From UMGS1696 sp964463375 (lineage in GTDB: Bacteria > Bacillota > Clostridia > Oscillospirales > CAG-272), in contig CAYXBQ010000012.1 in the NCBI GenBank assembly GCA_964463375.1, forward strand, positions 1 to 62,573: a DNA stretch of 62,573 nt. The letters are read 5' to 3'. This document shows, piece after piece, positions 33,414 to 40,928 of this stretch. Both the position numbers and the translations under genes were made by a program. Below the pieces are notes generated by a model, which was given only the letters and a program-made list of their open reading frames with translations, searched no databases and was not told where the DNA came from. How positions within the stretch are numbered: the first letter of the stretch is position 1; each line of letters starts with the position of its first letter.

Positions 33414-34271
33414 ATGGCAACTTTACATATGCTCACCGAGACCAGCCAGTTTATGATGGCGTTCGTGCTGGTCACCGACCGGGACAACTGCATCGTCATC
33501 GATGGGGGACGGCCGCTGGATATGCCGCTGCTGAAGGAGACCATCGCCGGGCGGCACATCTCTGCCTGGATCCTGACCCATGCCCACAGCGACCACATCT
33601 CCGGCTTTGTGGATGAGATGGCAAAAAATGGCGGCGCAGACTTCGATATCGAAAAGGTCTACTACCACTTTCCCGACTACGATGGGCTCATCGACAACCA
33701 CGACGTGCCCGATTATCCCTATTTCCGCTCCGAGCTGGACGAAATGCTGCCGGCCTTCAACGCTGTCCACGATCGGTTTGCCCACCTGGAGCACATCGTC
33801 ACGCAGGGTGAAGCGCTGGATATCGATGAGGTGCATATCGAATTTATCTACACCTACCACGAAGGACTGCACGCCAATCTGATGAATGACAGCTCCACGG
33901 TCTTCCGGGTCACCACGCCCAACACCTCTGTGCTGTTCCTGGGGGATCTGGGACCCGATGGGGGAGATGTGCTGTTCCGGGAATCCAGAGACAAGCTGCC
34001 CTCCGAGATCGTGCAAATGGCGCACCACGGGCATATGAACGTGTCCATGGAGGTATACGCTGCCATTCGGCCGAAGGTGTGCCTGTGGTGTGCGCCGGAC
34101 TGGCTGTATGCGGAGCCGGAGGTCCCAGACTATCTCTCCGACGGCGAACGGCTGCGGCGTATGGGACGGATCCGGATGTACGGCACGGCGCTGACCCGGC
34201 AGTGGATGGAGCTATTGGGCGTAGAAAAGCACTATGTGACCGCCGATGGCACGCAGGTGATCCCGCTGTAA
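33414..34271 (+). CDS. Metallo-beta-lactamase-fold hydrolase
   Basis: A 285-residue cytoplasmic protein with the dinuclear zinc motif THAHSDH near residue 46, a later metal His (HHG in MAHHGHMNV) and the FLGDLGPDGGD aspartate. The domain is of the ComEC/Rec2-like MBL type, but without membrane helices. The start is set at the second ATG (33414), which is nine bases from AAAGG; an ATG six bases upstream is also possible. It ends 1 base before the AraC-family gene, so the two form a unit. The substrate is unknown. Confidence 0.78.
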   Translation: MATLHMLTETSQFMMAFVLVTDRDNCIVIDGGRPLDMPLLKETIAGRHISAWILTHAHSDHISGFVDEMAKNGGADFDIEKVYYHFPDYDGLIDNHDVPDYPYFRSELDEMLPAFNAVHDRFAHLEHIVTQGEALDIDEVHIEFIYTYHEGLHANLMNDSSTVFRVTTPNTSVLFLGDLGPDGGDVLFRESRDKLPSEIVQMAHHGHMNVSMEVYAAIRPKVCLWCAPDWLYAEPEVPDYLSDGERLRRMGRIRMYGTALTRQWMELLGVEKHYVTADGTQVIPL

Positions 34272-34272
34272 T

Positions 34273-35214
34273 ATGAAAGACACCGTTCCAGAGTGGGTGA
34301 AAAGCAGCATCCAGTGGCGGCAGGATGTGGCTCTCTATCCGGTACGGCACGGCTCTGACGACCTTTGTCAGCCGGTGTCGCTGGGGGAGCTGGCGGAAAT
34401 GGCATATACCCTGCACGATCTGGAGCTGCACTGTGTCACCGATAAGCTGACGGGCAGTACCCACACAGAACCGGATCGTGCCAACTGTGGTCTGGTGTTT
34501 TCCTTAGGGGGCGTATATCGATATGTGTACGGAAACAATACCTTCCTATTGGAAAACGATGGGATCCTGTATCTGCCCTCCCACAGCTGCTATGCCCACA
34601 CCTTTTGCCGTGCCGCCGAACGAAGAGATACCGGAAACATGGAAGGGCATACCGATATGCTCGTGCTGAATTTTCATCTGCGGGATCCGGAGGGGGTACA
34701 GCGGATCTTAGCGGAAAAGCCTACGCTTTTGTCGCTGGATGGCAGGCGGTATCGAGCGGAGTTTTTGTCTCTGGCCGAGCAGTTTCTCTCCCCCGACCGG
34801 CAGCCTGCGGAGCTGATCGGCAGGACCTACAGTCTGCTGGCCGCCCTGACCAAAAATCTGCTGTACGAACGGAAAAACCACCGACAGTTTCAGGCATTGG
34901 CACCGGCTCTATCTCTGTTGCAGGAGACACCGCCGGGTGCTCTGCGGGTGGAGACGCTGATCCAGGCGACCTACCTGAGCCCCACCCATTTTCGTACCCT
35001 GTTTCGTGCCTACACCGGTATGCCGCCGCACGCCTATTTGGTGCAGCAGACCCTGAAAGCGGCACTGCCCCTGCTGCGGGACACCGACATGACCATTCCG
35101 GAGATCGCAGAACGGCTGGGCTTTGACTCCCCCTCCTATTTTGGCAAATATATCAAAAAGCACACGGGAGTCTCTCCAAAGGAATTGCAGGATCGATCGA
35201 AGCACACCATATAA
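34273..35214 (+). CDS. AraC-family transcriptional regulator
   Basis: A 313-residue regulator. The N-terminal ~200 residues look like a cupin sensor (FSLGGVYRYVYGNNTFLLENDGILYLPSHSCY), and the C-terminal ~100 residues hold the double helix-turn-helix: ETLIQATYLSPTHFRTLFRAYTGMPPHAYL for the first helix pair, then TIPEIAERLGFDSPSYFGKYIKKHTGVSPKEL for the second, which matches the AraC signature well. Such proteins usually sense a sugar and activate nearby catabolic genes; the neighbouring hydrolases, lipoproteins and FAD oxidoreductase are the obvious candidates. It is followed by a terminator. Confidence 0.9.
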   Translation: MKDTVPEWVKSSIQWRQDVALYPVRHGSDDLCQPVSLGELAEMAYTLHDLELHCVTDKLTGSTHTEPDRANCGLVFSLGGVYRYVYGNNTFLLENDGILYLPSHSCYAHTFCRAAERRDTGNMEGHTDMLVLNFHLRDPEGVQRILAEKPTLLSLDGRRYRAEFLSLAEQFLSPDRQPAELIGRTYSLLAALTKNLLYERKNHRQFQALAPALSLLQETPPGALRVETLIQATYLSPTHFRTLFRAYTGMPPHAYLVQQTLKAALPLLRDTDMTIPEIAERLGFDSPSYFGKYIKKHTGVSPKELQDRSKHTI

Positions 35215-35232
35215 TCTATAGCCTCGACCACT

Positions 35233-35273
35233 GTTGAAAAAAGAGAATTTCCAACCGGATTTTCTCTTTTTTT
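35233..35273 (+). terminator. Intrinsic terminator after the AraC-family gene
   Basis: A/T-rich stem AAAAAAGAGAA with TTCTCTTTTTT around an AACC-centred loop. The T run ends near 35274. Confidence 0.6.
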
Positions 35274-35287
35274 GTTTCTGCACCTAT

Positions 35288-35295
35288 GGTATAAT
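35288..35295 (+). promoter_or_regulatory. Extended -10 promoter of the FAD oxidoreductase gene
   Basis: TGGTATAAT-type extended -10 (TATAAT at 35290-35295), 31 bp before the start at 35326, with no good -35. A weak -35 fits a promoter that needs an activator, perhaps the AraC protein encoded just upstream; this is inference. Confidence 0.45.
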
Positions 35296-35325
35296 ACCGA
35301 TATAGCAACAGAAAGGATGGATAGT

Positions 35326-36669
35326 ATGCACATCATCGATGGAAAAACCTATGACCTGATCGTATGCGGCTGTGGCGTGGCGGGCTTTACGGCTGCGGTA
35401 CAGGGTGGACGTGCGGGACTGCGGACGGCTGTGATCGAGCGGCAGGGGATGCCCGGTGGGGTCTTGACGGTGGGTGGCAACAACGACATTGCCCAGTTTT
35501 TCGCCCACCACAAGCAAGTGATCCGGGGCATTGGCTGGGAGTATGTGACCCGACTGGCAGCGGCCGGCTATGCGGTCATCCCGGACAAAATGGCAGAGGG
35601 TCCCCACTGGATCTACGGCGTACATGTCAACATCCCGGCAGCGGCCTGTCTCATGGACACCATGCTCACCGAAGCGGGGGTGGATCTGTACTATGGACAG
35701 CCCGTCTGCACGGTAGAGACAGAACCAAGCGGTCAGGCGGATGAACCTACCCATATGACAGCGGTGGTGGTGGCCTCCAAGGAGGGACTGCGGCGGCTGT
35801 CGGCCAAGGTATTCATAGACTGCACCGGGGATGGGGATGTGGCGGTCTATGCTGGTGCTGCATTCGAATGCGGGGAAGAAAACGAAGCGGATGGCTTTTT
35901 GCAGCCCGGCACGATCCGGTTCTTTATGGACAAGCTGTCTCTGACACCGGCGCAGTGCGGACAGATCGACCGGATCCTGCGTCGCTATGAAGCGGAGGGA
36001 CGGCTGGAGCCTACGGATCTGCAAAGCTTTGGGATCGCCAAGCTGATGGACAGCCGGGGCAACAACATTGGGCATGTCTCCGGCTTCAATGGTGCCGACA
36101 GCGACTCCAAAACTGCCGCCGAGGTAGCAGGACGAAAATCGGTCTGGCGGCTTTTGGATGCACTGCAGGATGCGCTGCAGCAGGTCGGTGTCGCTTTGCC
36201 GGAGCCGTTCCCGCCCATTGAGACCATGGCGACCACAGTAGCGATGCGAGAATCCCGGCGGATCCTGTGCGACGGCTACATGACCATGGAAAACTACGTG
36301 TCCGGCTACGAATATCCGGATGCGGTCTGCACCTCCTTTTACCCCATCGATCTGCATCGGGAGGGACACAATGGTATCCACCAGGTATTTCTGACCGATG
36401 GCCAGCTTCCCACGGTACCGCTGTCTGCCCTGCTGGTAAAGGGGATCGACAATCTATTGGTGGCAGGTCGATGTGCCTCCGGGGATCGCCTTGCCAACTC
36501 TGCCTACCGGGTGAAGGCCTCCTGTATGGCTATGGGACAGGCTGCGGCGGCTTGCGGGGTGGTGGCACTGCGCCATGGACTCCCCCTGCGACAGGCACCG
36601 CTTGCCGAGATCCGCACGCTGCTGCGGGAACACGATGCCATCATCACCGCCGCCGATGTGGTGGACTGA
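35326..36669 (+). CDS. FAD-dependent oxidoreductase (FAD_oxidored type)
   Basis: A 447-residue protein. YDLIVCGCGVAGFTAAVQGGRAGLRTAVIERQGMPGG is a full dinucleotide-binding fold with GxGxxG and the acidic end of strand 2. IDCTGDGDVAVYAGA near residue 165 and LVAGRCASGDRLANSAYRVKASCMAMGQAA at the C-terminus complete the FAD site and the PF12831-type signature. Members are often found with glycan or aromatic catabolism genes, but their reaction is mostly unknown. The ATG at 35326 has AAAGGA eight bases before it; MDSMHII at 35317 is the alternative. Confidence 0.85.
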   Translation: MHIIDGKTYDLIVCGCGVAGFTAAVQGGRAGLRTAVIERQGMPGGVLTVGGNNDIAQFFAHHKQVIRGIGWEYVTRLAAAGYAVIPDKMAEGPHWIYGVHVNIPAAACLMDTMLTEAGVDLYYGQPVCTVETEPSGQADEPTHMTAVVVASKEGLRRLSAKVFIDCTGDGDVAVYAGAAFECGEENEADGFLQPGTIRFFMDKLSLTPAQCGQIDRILRRYEAEGRLEPTDLQSFGIAKLMDSRGNNIGHVSGFNGADSDSKTAAEVAGRKSVWRLLDALQDALQQVGVALPEPFPPIETMATTVAMRESRRILCDGYMTMENYVSGYEYPDAVCTSFYPIDLHREGHNGIHQVFLTDGQLPTVPLSALLVKGIDNLLVAGRCASGDRLANSAYRVKASCMAMGQAAAACGVVALRHGLPLRQAPLAEIRTLLREHDAIITAADVVD

Positions 36670-36744
36670 AATATGCAAGAAACCAAAAAGCAGCTCTCCC
36701 GGCAGGTCTGGGAGGGGCTGCGTGTACATAAGGAGTATAAACTG

Positions 36745-38160
36745 ATGAAAAAGGATCTGTTTGCGATCTTACTTTGTATGCTGCTCTGTTGTTCCTGCAC
36801 CACCGATACGCCGGACATAGCAGACTCCGACACCACGGTACCGGACACGATGATGACCGACGACACCTATCCTTTTCCGGCAGAAGCAGATTATGCCGGT
36901 GCGAGCTATACCGTGCTGGCCTGCGACGAGAACGTGCCGTACACCTATTTTGAGCTGCCGGTGGAGGAAACGGGGGATGCTATGAACGATGCCATCTACC
37001 GCCGAAATCGTGCCACTGAGGAATACCTCAATATCACGCTACAGCTACAGACCGGTGCGCTCACCGAGGTGACACAGGGGGTGGTAAATGCCGTTGCCGC
37101 CGGGGATGACACCTACCAGCTTGCCAACATCCATATCGTGGAAGGCGGTGCTACCTTAGTAGCCAGTGGTGCGCTGCTGGATCTGAACACCATGGACACG
37201 CTGGATCTGGCCGCCCCCTGGTGGAATACGTCCTTTGCCTCCTCCCTGACCATCCACAGGGCAGGAGAAGCGCAGCTGTATCTGGCCTCCGGCGACATGA
37301 TCGTCCCAAATGCCCGTGTGATCGTGATGAACAAAGCGTTATTCGAGGCAGTACACGGGGATGTTGCCATCTACACCGAGGTACGGGAGGGCAAGTGGAC
37401 GCTGGATCGTCTGGGTACGCTGACCGCCGGAGTATTGCAGGATACCGACGGCAACGGTACCATGGATGCGGATGATCAATATCCCTTTGGGGACTTAGAC
37501 AACGCCGGGGTTGGCACCTCCTTCCTCCACGGCTCCGGGATGCTGCTTTTGGAAATGGGAGCGGACGGCAGCTTCTCCTATGTGTTCGACAACGATCGGC
37601 TGCTGACCATGATGGAAAAGCTGTACACCTCTCTGTACCAGCCCTATACCGCTGCCAAAACGGCGACCATCTCCACGACAGAATTCGGCGAGGGACATGT
37701 GCTGTTTGGTTCGCAGGTGCTGCTGAAGCTGCAGGTACTGCGGGAATACGACACGGATTTCGGGATCCTGCCCTTTCCAAAGTTTGACGAGGCACAGGCG
37801 CAGTATTATTCCTCCGTTTGGAATGGGCTGCTCTGTGTGCCGATCACCGTATCCGATCCGTCCTTCTGCGGGCATGTGATGGAGGTACTCAACGCCACCT
37901 CCGGCGATACCCTGTCTCCGGCGTATTATGACACGCTGCTTTCCTCCAAGTTCAGCCGAGACCCGGATTCCACTGCCATGCTGGATCTGATCTTTGACGG
38001 CGTTATCTATGACATTGGCTTCTGCTTCGACAACTGGATCGGGCTGTACAGCTTGCCGGCGCAGATGATGCTGAACGGGAACCTGAATCTCTCGTCCTAT
38101 GCCGCTGCCAACCGCAATGTGTATGAAGCCCATTATACCGATATTTTGGGCGGCAACTGA
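36745..38160 (+). CDS. Extracellular solute-binding-type lipoprotein
   Basis: A 471-residue lipoprotein from the ATG at 36745 with AAGGAG upstream; an in-frame start at 36673 adds 24 charged residues before the signal and is rejected. The signal is MKKDLFAILLCMLLCCSC with Cys18 as the likely lipid site. Family marks: PWWNTSFASSL, VREGKWTLDRLG, EF-hand-like DTDGNGTMDADDQ, ILPFPKFDEAQAQYYS and PAYYDTLLSSKFSRDPDSTAMLDLIFD. It is the fourth member of this family in the window and follows the FAD oxidoreductase by 75 bp. Confidence 0.85.
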   Translation: MKKDLFAILLCMLLCCSCTTDTPDIADSDTTVPDTMMTDDTYPFPAEADYAGASYTVLACDENVPYTYFELPVEETGDAMNDAIYRRNRATEEYLNITLQLQTGALTEVTQGVVNAVAAGDDTYQLANIHIVEGGATLVASGALLDLNTMDTLDLAAPWWNTSFASSLTIHRAGEAQLYLASGDMIVPNARVIVMNKALFEAVHGDVAIYTEVREGKWTLDRLGTLTAGVLQDTDGNGTMDADDQYPFGDLDNAGVGTSFLHGSGMLLLEMGADGSFSYVFDNDRLLTMMEKLYTSLYQPYTAAKTATISTTEFGEGHVLFGSQVLLKLQVLREYDTDFGILPFPKFDEAQAQYYSSVWNGLLCVPITVSDPSFCGHVMEVLNATSGDTLSPAYYDTLLSSKFSRDPDSTAMLDLIFDGVIYDIGFCFDNWIGLYSLPAQMMLNGNLNLSSYAAANRNVYEAHYTDILGGN

Positions 38161-38175
38161 CAACAAAACCAAAAA

Positions 38176-38216
38176 GGATACCGAGAGCGTGCGCCTATGG
38201 CATGTTCTCGGTATCC
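38176..38216. terminator. Bidirectional intrinsic terminator
   Basis: Perfect 11 bp stem GGATACCGAGA (38176-38186) with TCTCGGTATCC (38206-38216). T-rich sequence follows on the plus side, and a T run (plus-strand AAAAA at 38171-38175) on the minus side, so it serves both converging genes. Confidence 0.8.
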
Positions 38217-38226
38217 TATCTTTTAT

Positions 38227-39018
38227 TTATATATTCTTTTGTAAAATATCCAATGTATGGTGGGATAGCCCGCACATGTCCTCTCGTTCGCAGGTGGCAA
38301 AGTGGTACTGTAAATAGATTTCGTATGTCTGTGCATCCATCCCATCCACCACGTCCCGCATATAGTTGGTGTGTCCGTCCGTTGCCACAAGGTGCAGTCT
38401 GGTCACCGGCTCCTCTTGCCGCAGGGCATCGATGTCTTCCGTCCGGTACATCTGAAACAGATCCCATGGGTTCGAACGTGCCGTGAAGGTCTCTGTGTCC
38501 AGCAGCTTCTTTTCCAAAAGCTCGTGGATACCGCCACGGATGAAGCCATAGCACAGGATCGATGGATCAGCCATGCAATAGGCCACGCACAGCACACCGC
38601 CGGTCTTTGTCACACGTACCGCCTCGGACAGGGCCTGTTTTTGTTCGTCTTTTGTAAAGAGGTGGTACATGGGACCTAACAGCAGGGTCATGTCGTAGGT
38701 ATCGCTGGGGAATGCGGACAGATCGGTGGCGTTCCCCTGGGTGATGGTGACCGGTTCATCCGGCTTTGTATTTTTTCGAAACAGTTCAATGTTATGCTCG
38801 ATCAGCTCCACGGCATCGACCCGGTAGCCCATTTGGGCAAGGGCGTGGCTGTATCGTCCGGTACCGGCACCGATCTCCAGCACCCGCATACCCGGTCGCA
38901 GGTATTTTTCGATATAGCGCATGGTAGTCAAAAATTCGACCTTACCGTGCTGGGAAGTGAGCCGTGCATCCTCGTCGTAGTTTTCATAGTAGGCTGTTAG
39001 ATATGCTTTGGTATCCAT
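38227..39018 (-). CDS. Class I SAM-dependent methyltransferase
   Basis: A 263-residue protein. Motif I is RVLEIGAGTGRYSHALAQMGY near residue 45, the acidic residue after strand 2 is in VDAVELIEHN, and DMTLLLGPMYHLF is the motif IV region with the common GPLYHL variant of small-molecule methyltransferases in Firmicutes. It has no membrane segment. The acceptor is not predictable. It lies 102 bp downstream of trpB on the same strand, across a dispersed palindromic repeat, so it may not share the trpB transcript. Confidence 0.85.
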   Translation of the reverse strand: MDTKAYLTAYYENYDEDARLTSQHGKVEFLTTMRYIEKYLRPGMRVLEIGAGTGRYSHALAQMGYRVDAVELIEHNIELFRKNTKPDEPVTITQGNATDLSAFPSDTYDMTLLLGPMYHLFTKDEQKQALSEAVRVTKTGGVLCVAYCMADPSILCYGFIRGGIHELLEKKLLDTETFTARSNPWDLFQMYRTEDIDALRQEEPVTRLHLVATDGHTNYMRDVVDGMDAQTYEIYLQYHFATCEREDMCGLSHHTLDILQKNI

Positions 39019-39074
39019 ATTTCCTCCATACGCTTTCCAGTATGTCCATCCACGTCACTGCATCGGCTGCCGCA

Positions 39075-39098
39075 GGAACGGTCAAGACCGTTCCCTAC
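39075..39098. repeat. Dispersed palindromic repeat, copy B
   Basis: Contains the perfect inverted repeat GGAACGGTCAAGACCGTTCC (39075-39094) and shares 20 bases (39079-39098) with copy A at 20880-20899. It could form a hairpin between trpB and the methyltransferase gene. Confidence 0.65.
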
Positions 39099-39120
39099 AA
39101 ATAGTAACGGGCATCGAACC

Positions 39121-40338
39121 TTATCTGATCCCGTACTTTTCGATGACGTAATCCATATCCTTGTCGCCACGGCCGGACAGGTTGATCAGCACAGAGCCTC
39201 TTTTCATGGTCTTGGCAAGCTTGATCCCGTAGGCAACAGCGTGGGAGCTTTCGATGGCGGGAATGATCCCTTCCATGCGGGACAGGGTGTAGAAGGCATC
39301 GATGGTCTCTTCGTCGTCGATCACATCGTACTTCACTCTGCCCAGATCGTGGAGGAAGGCGTGCTCCGGGCCGGAGGAAGGATAGTCCAGGCCGCTTGCC
39401 ACGGAGTACACCGGAGCCGGTTCGCCGTTTTCGTCCTTCAGCATGATGCTGTTGAAGCCGTGCATGACCCCTTCGGTACCGTACTTCAAGCTGGCAGCGT
39501 GGTCACCCAACTTTTCGCCTCTGCCCAGGGGTTCGATGCCGTAGATGTCCACAGGATCGTTCAGGAAGCCGGAGAACAGACCCATGGCGTTGGAGCCGCC
39601 GCCTACACAGGCCACGATGGCGTCCGGCAGGTGACCGGTCATTTCGGTGAACTGCTCTCTTGCCTCGATACCAACGACACTCTGGAAATCCCGGACCATC
39701 AGCGGGAAGGGATGAGGCCCCAGCACAGAGCCGATGCAGTAGATGCAGTCCTTGTATTCCCGGCTATAGGCGGCAAAGGCAGCGTCCACAGCTTCCTTCA
39801 GGGTCTGGAGGCCGTCGGTAACTTTTACCACGTTAGCACCCAGGATCTTCATTCTGGCTACATTGGGAGCCTGCTTTTTGATGTCCACAGCACCCATATA
39901 AATATCGCATTCCAGACCAAAGTAGGCCGCCGCCGTAGCCAATGCTACCCCATGCTGCCCGGCACCGGTCTCAGCGATGATCTTTTTCTTACCCATGTAT
40001 TTTGCCAGCAGCCCTTCGCCCATGCAGTGGTTCAGCTTGTGGGCACCGGTGTGGTTCAGGTCTTCTCGCTTGGCGTACAGCTGCACGTTGCCCAAAGAAT
40101 CAGACAGCCGTTTCAGGTGGGTGATAGGCGTAGGTCTGCCCTGGAATTCCTTCCGGATCCGGCGCAGCTCTGCGATAAATTCTCTGGAATTGGAGATGGC
40201 ATAGTAGGCTTCGGTGATCTCTGCCATAGCGGCCTTCAGGTCGTCGGAGATATAGCACCCGCCATAGCGACCAAAATACCCATCCTTATCGGGATAGTTC
40301 TGGAAATAGGTGTCAAAATCGATTCCGTTGTACAGCAT
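39121..40338 (-). CDS. trpB: Tryptophan synthase beta subunit
   Basis: A 405-residue PLP enzyme that joins indole and serine to give tryptophan. PLP-binding Lys101 lies in LNHTGAHKLNHC, the catalytic Glu123 in IIAETGAGQHG, and the phosphate loop is CVGGGSNAMG. GRPTPITHLKRLSD and the C-terminal LINLSGRGDKDMDYV are typical of the standard TrpB1 type. No trpA or other trp gene lies next to it; downstream is a methyltransferase and upstream a flotillin gene. A tryptophan T-box leader precedes it, so it is switched on when tRNA-Trp is uncharged. A solitary TrpB may salvage environmental indole. Confidence 0.95.
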   Translation of the reverse strand: MLYNGIDFDTYFQNYPDKDGYFGRYGGCYISDDLKAAMAEITEAYYAISNSREFIAELRRIRKEFQGRPTPITHLKRLSDSLGNVQLYAKREDLNHTGAHKLNHCMGEGLLAKYMGKKKIIAETGAGQHGVALATAAAYFGLECDIYMGAVDIKKQAPNVARMKILGANVVKVTDGLQTLKEAVDAAFAAYSREYKDCIYCIGSVLGPHPFPLMVRDFQSVVGIEAREQFTEMTGHLPDAIVACVGGGSNAMGLFSGFLNDPVDIYGIEPLGRGEKLGDHAASLKYGTEGVMHGFNSIMLKDENGEPAPVYSVASGLDYPSSGPEHAFLHDLGRVKYDVIDDEETIDAFYTLSRMEGIIPAIESSHAVAYGIKLAKTMKRGSVLINLSGRGDKDMDYVIEKYGIR

Positions 40339-40453
40339 AATTTTTTCCTCCGTAGCTGTGTGGGGTATGCCAATCGTTTTTCACGTTGCATCCACCGTAA
40401 TAAGATATAGAAAATGGGGATCGCAGACCGGCGTGGGAGGAATTTTGAAAATC

Positions 40454-40805
40454 AAAAAACGTCCCAGACAGATGGATTCGATCTGCCAAGGACGAATAAA
40501 TACGATTATCCGCGGTGCCACCTTGTTTCATGACCATGACAGCCATGCACTTGCGGGATACCATCATATCCCCGGCAACTGACGTATGCCCACACGTTGC
40601 AATATACTCTAAGCTTTTCACGCTTGCGCACTAAGCAAGGCTCAGTGTGTGAAAACACTTATTTCCCTGCACCCTCAGCGGTCCATTTCAGTAAACACGG
40701 TCATAAACCGTATTAACTTGAAGAATTGTTTTTCACCTGACTCTCAGCTACGCAGGCTCTCTGTGGAAGCATCTTCTCCGTTATCTCCGCCTCATCGGTT
40801 TGGAT
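40454..40805 (-). promoter_or_regulatory. T-box riboswitch (tryptophan-specific) of trpB
   Basis: A leader of about 350 nt on the minus strand. The T-box core TGGCACCGCGG reads at 40510-40520. It is followed by a terminator: a stem closing GTCC/GGAC between about 40461 and 40493, then TTTTTT at 40454-40459. The likely specifier is TGG (minus strand, 40683-40685) in GAAATGGACC, i.e. a Trp codon, which agrees with the gene. Uncharged tRNA-Trp would stabilise the antiterminator and let trpB be transcribed. The start point is taken from the promoter at 40812-40840. Confidence 0.9.
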
Positions 40806-40811
40806 GGAAGT

Positions 40812-40840
40812 AGTATAGCACAACTTGCCGGCTTTGTCAA
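40812..40840 (-). promoter_or_regulatory. Sigma-A promoter of the T-box-trpB unit
   Basis: Minus strand TTGACA (40835-40840), 17 bp, TATACT (40812-40817). It accounts for the right end of the 590 bp gap 40339-40928; the rest of the gap is the T-box leader. Confidence 0.8.
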
Positions 40841-40928
40841 GGGGGGATGGCAAATTTTTTTCGTTTTTCCACCACAACCCAAAAGGATCCCCCATACAGT
40901 TTCCTGCACAGGGGATCGGGTTCAAGCC

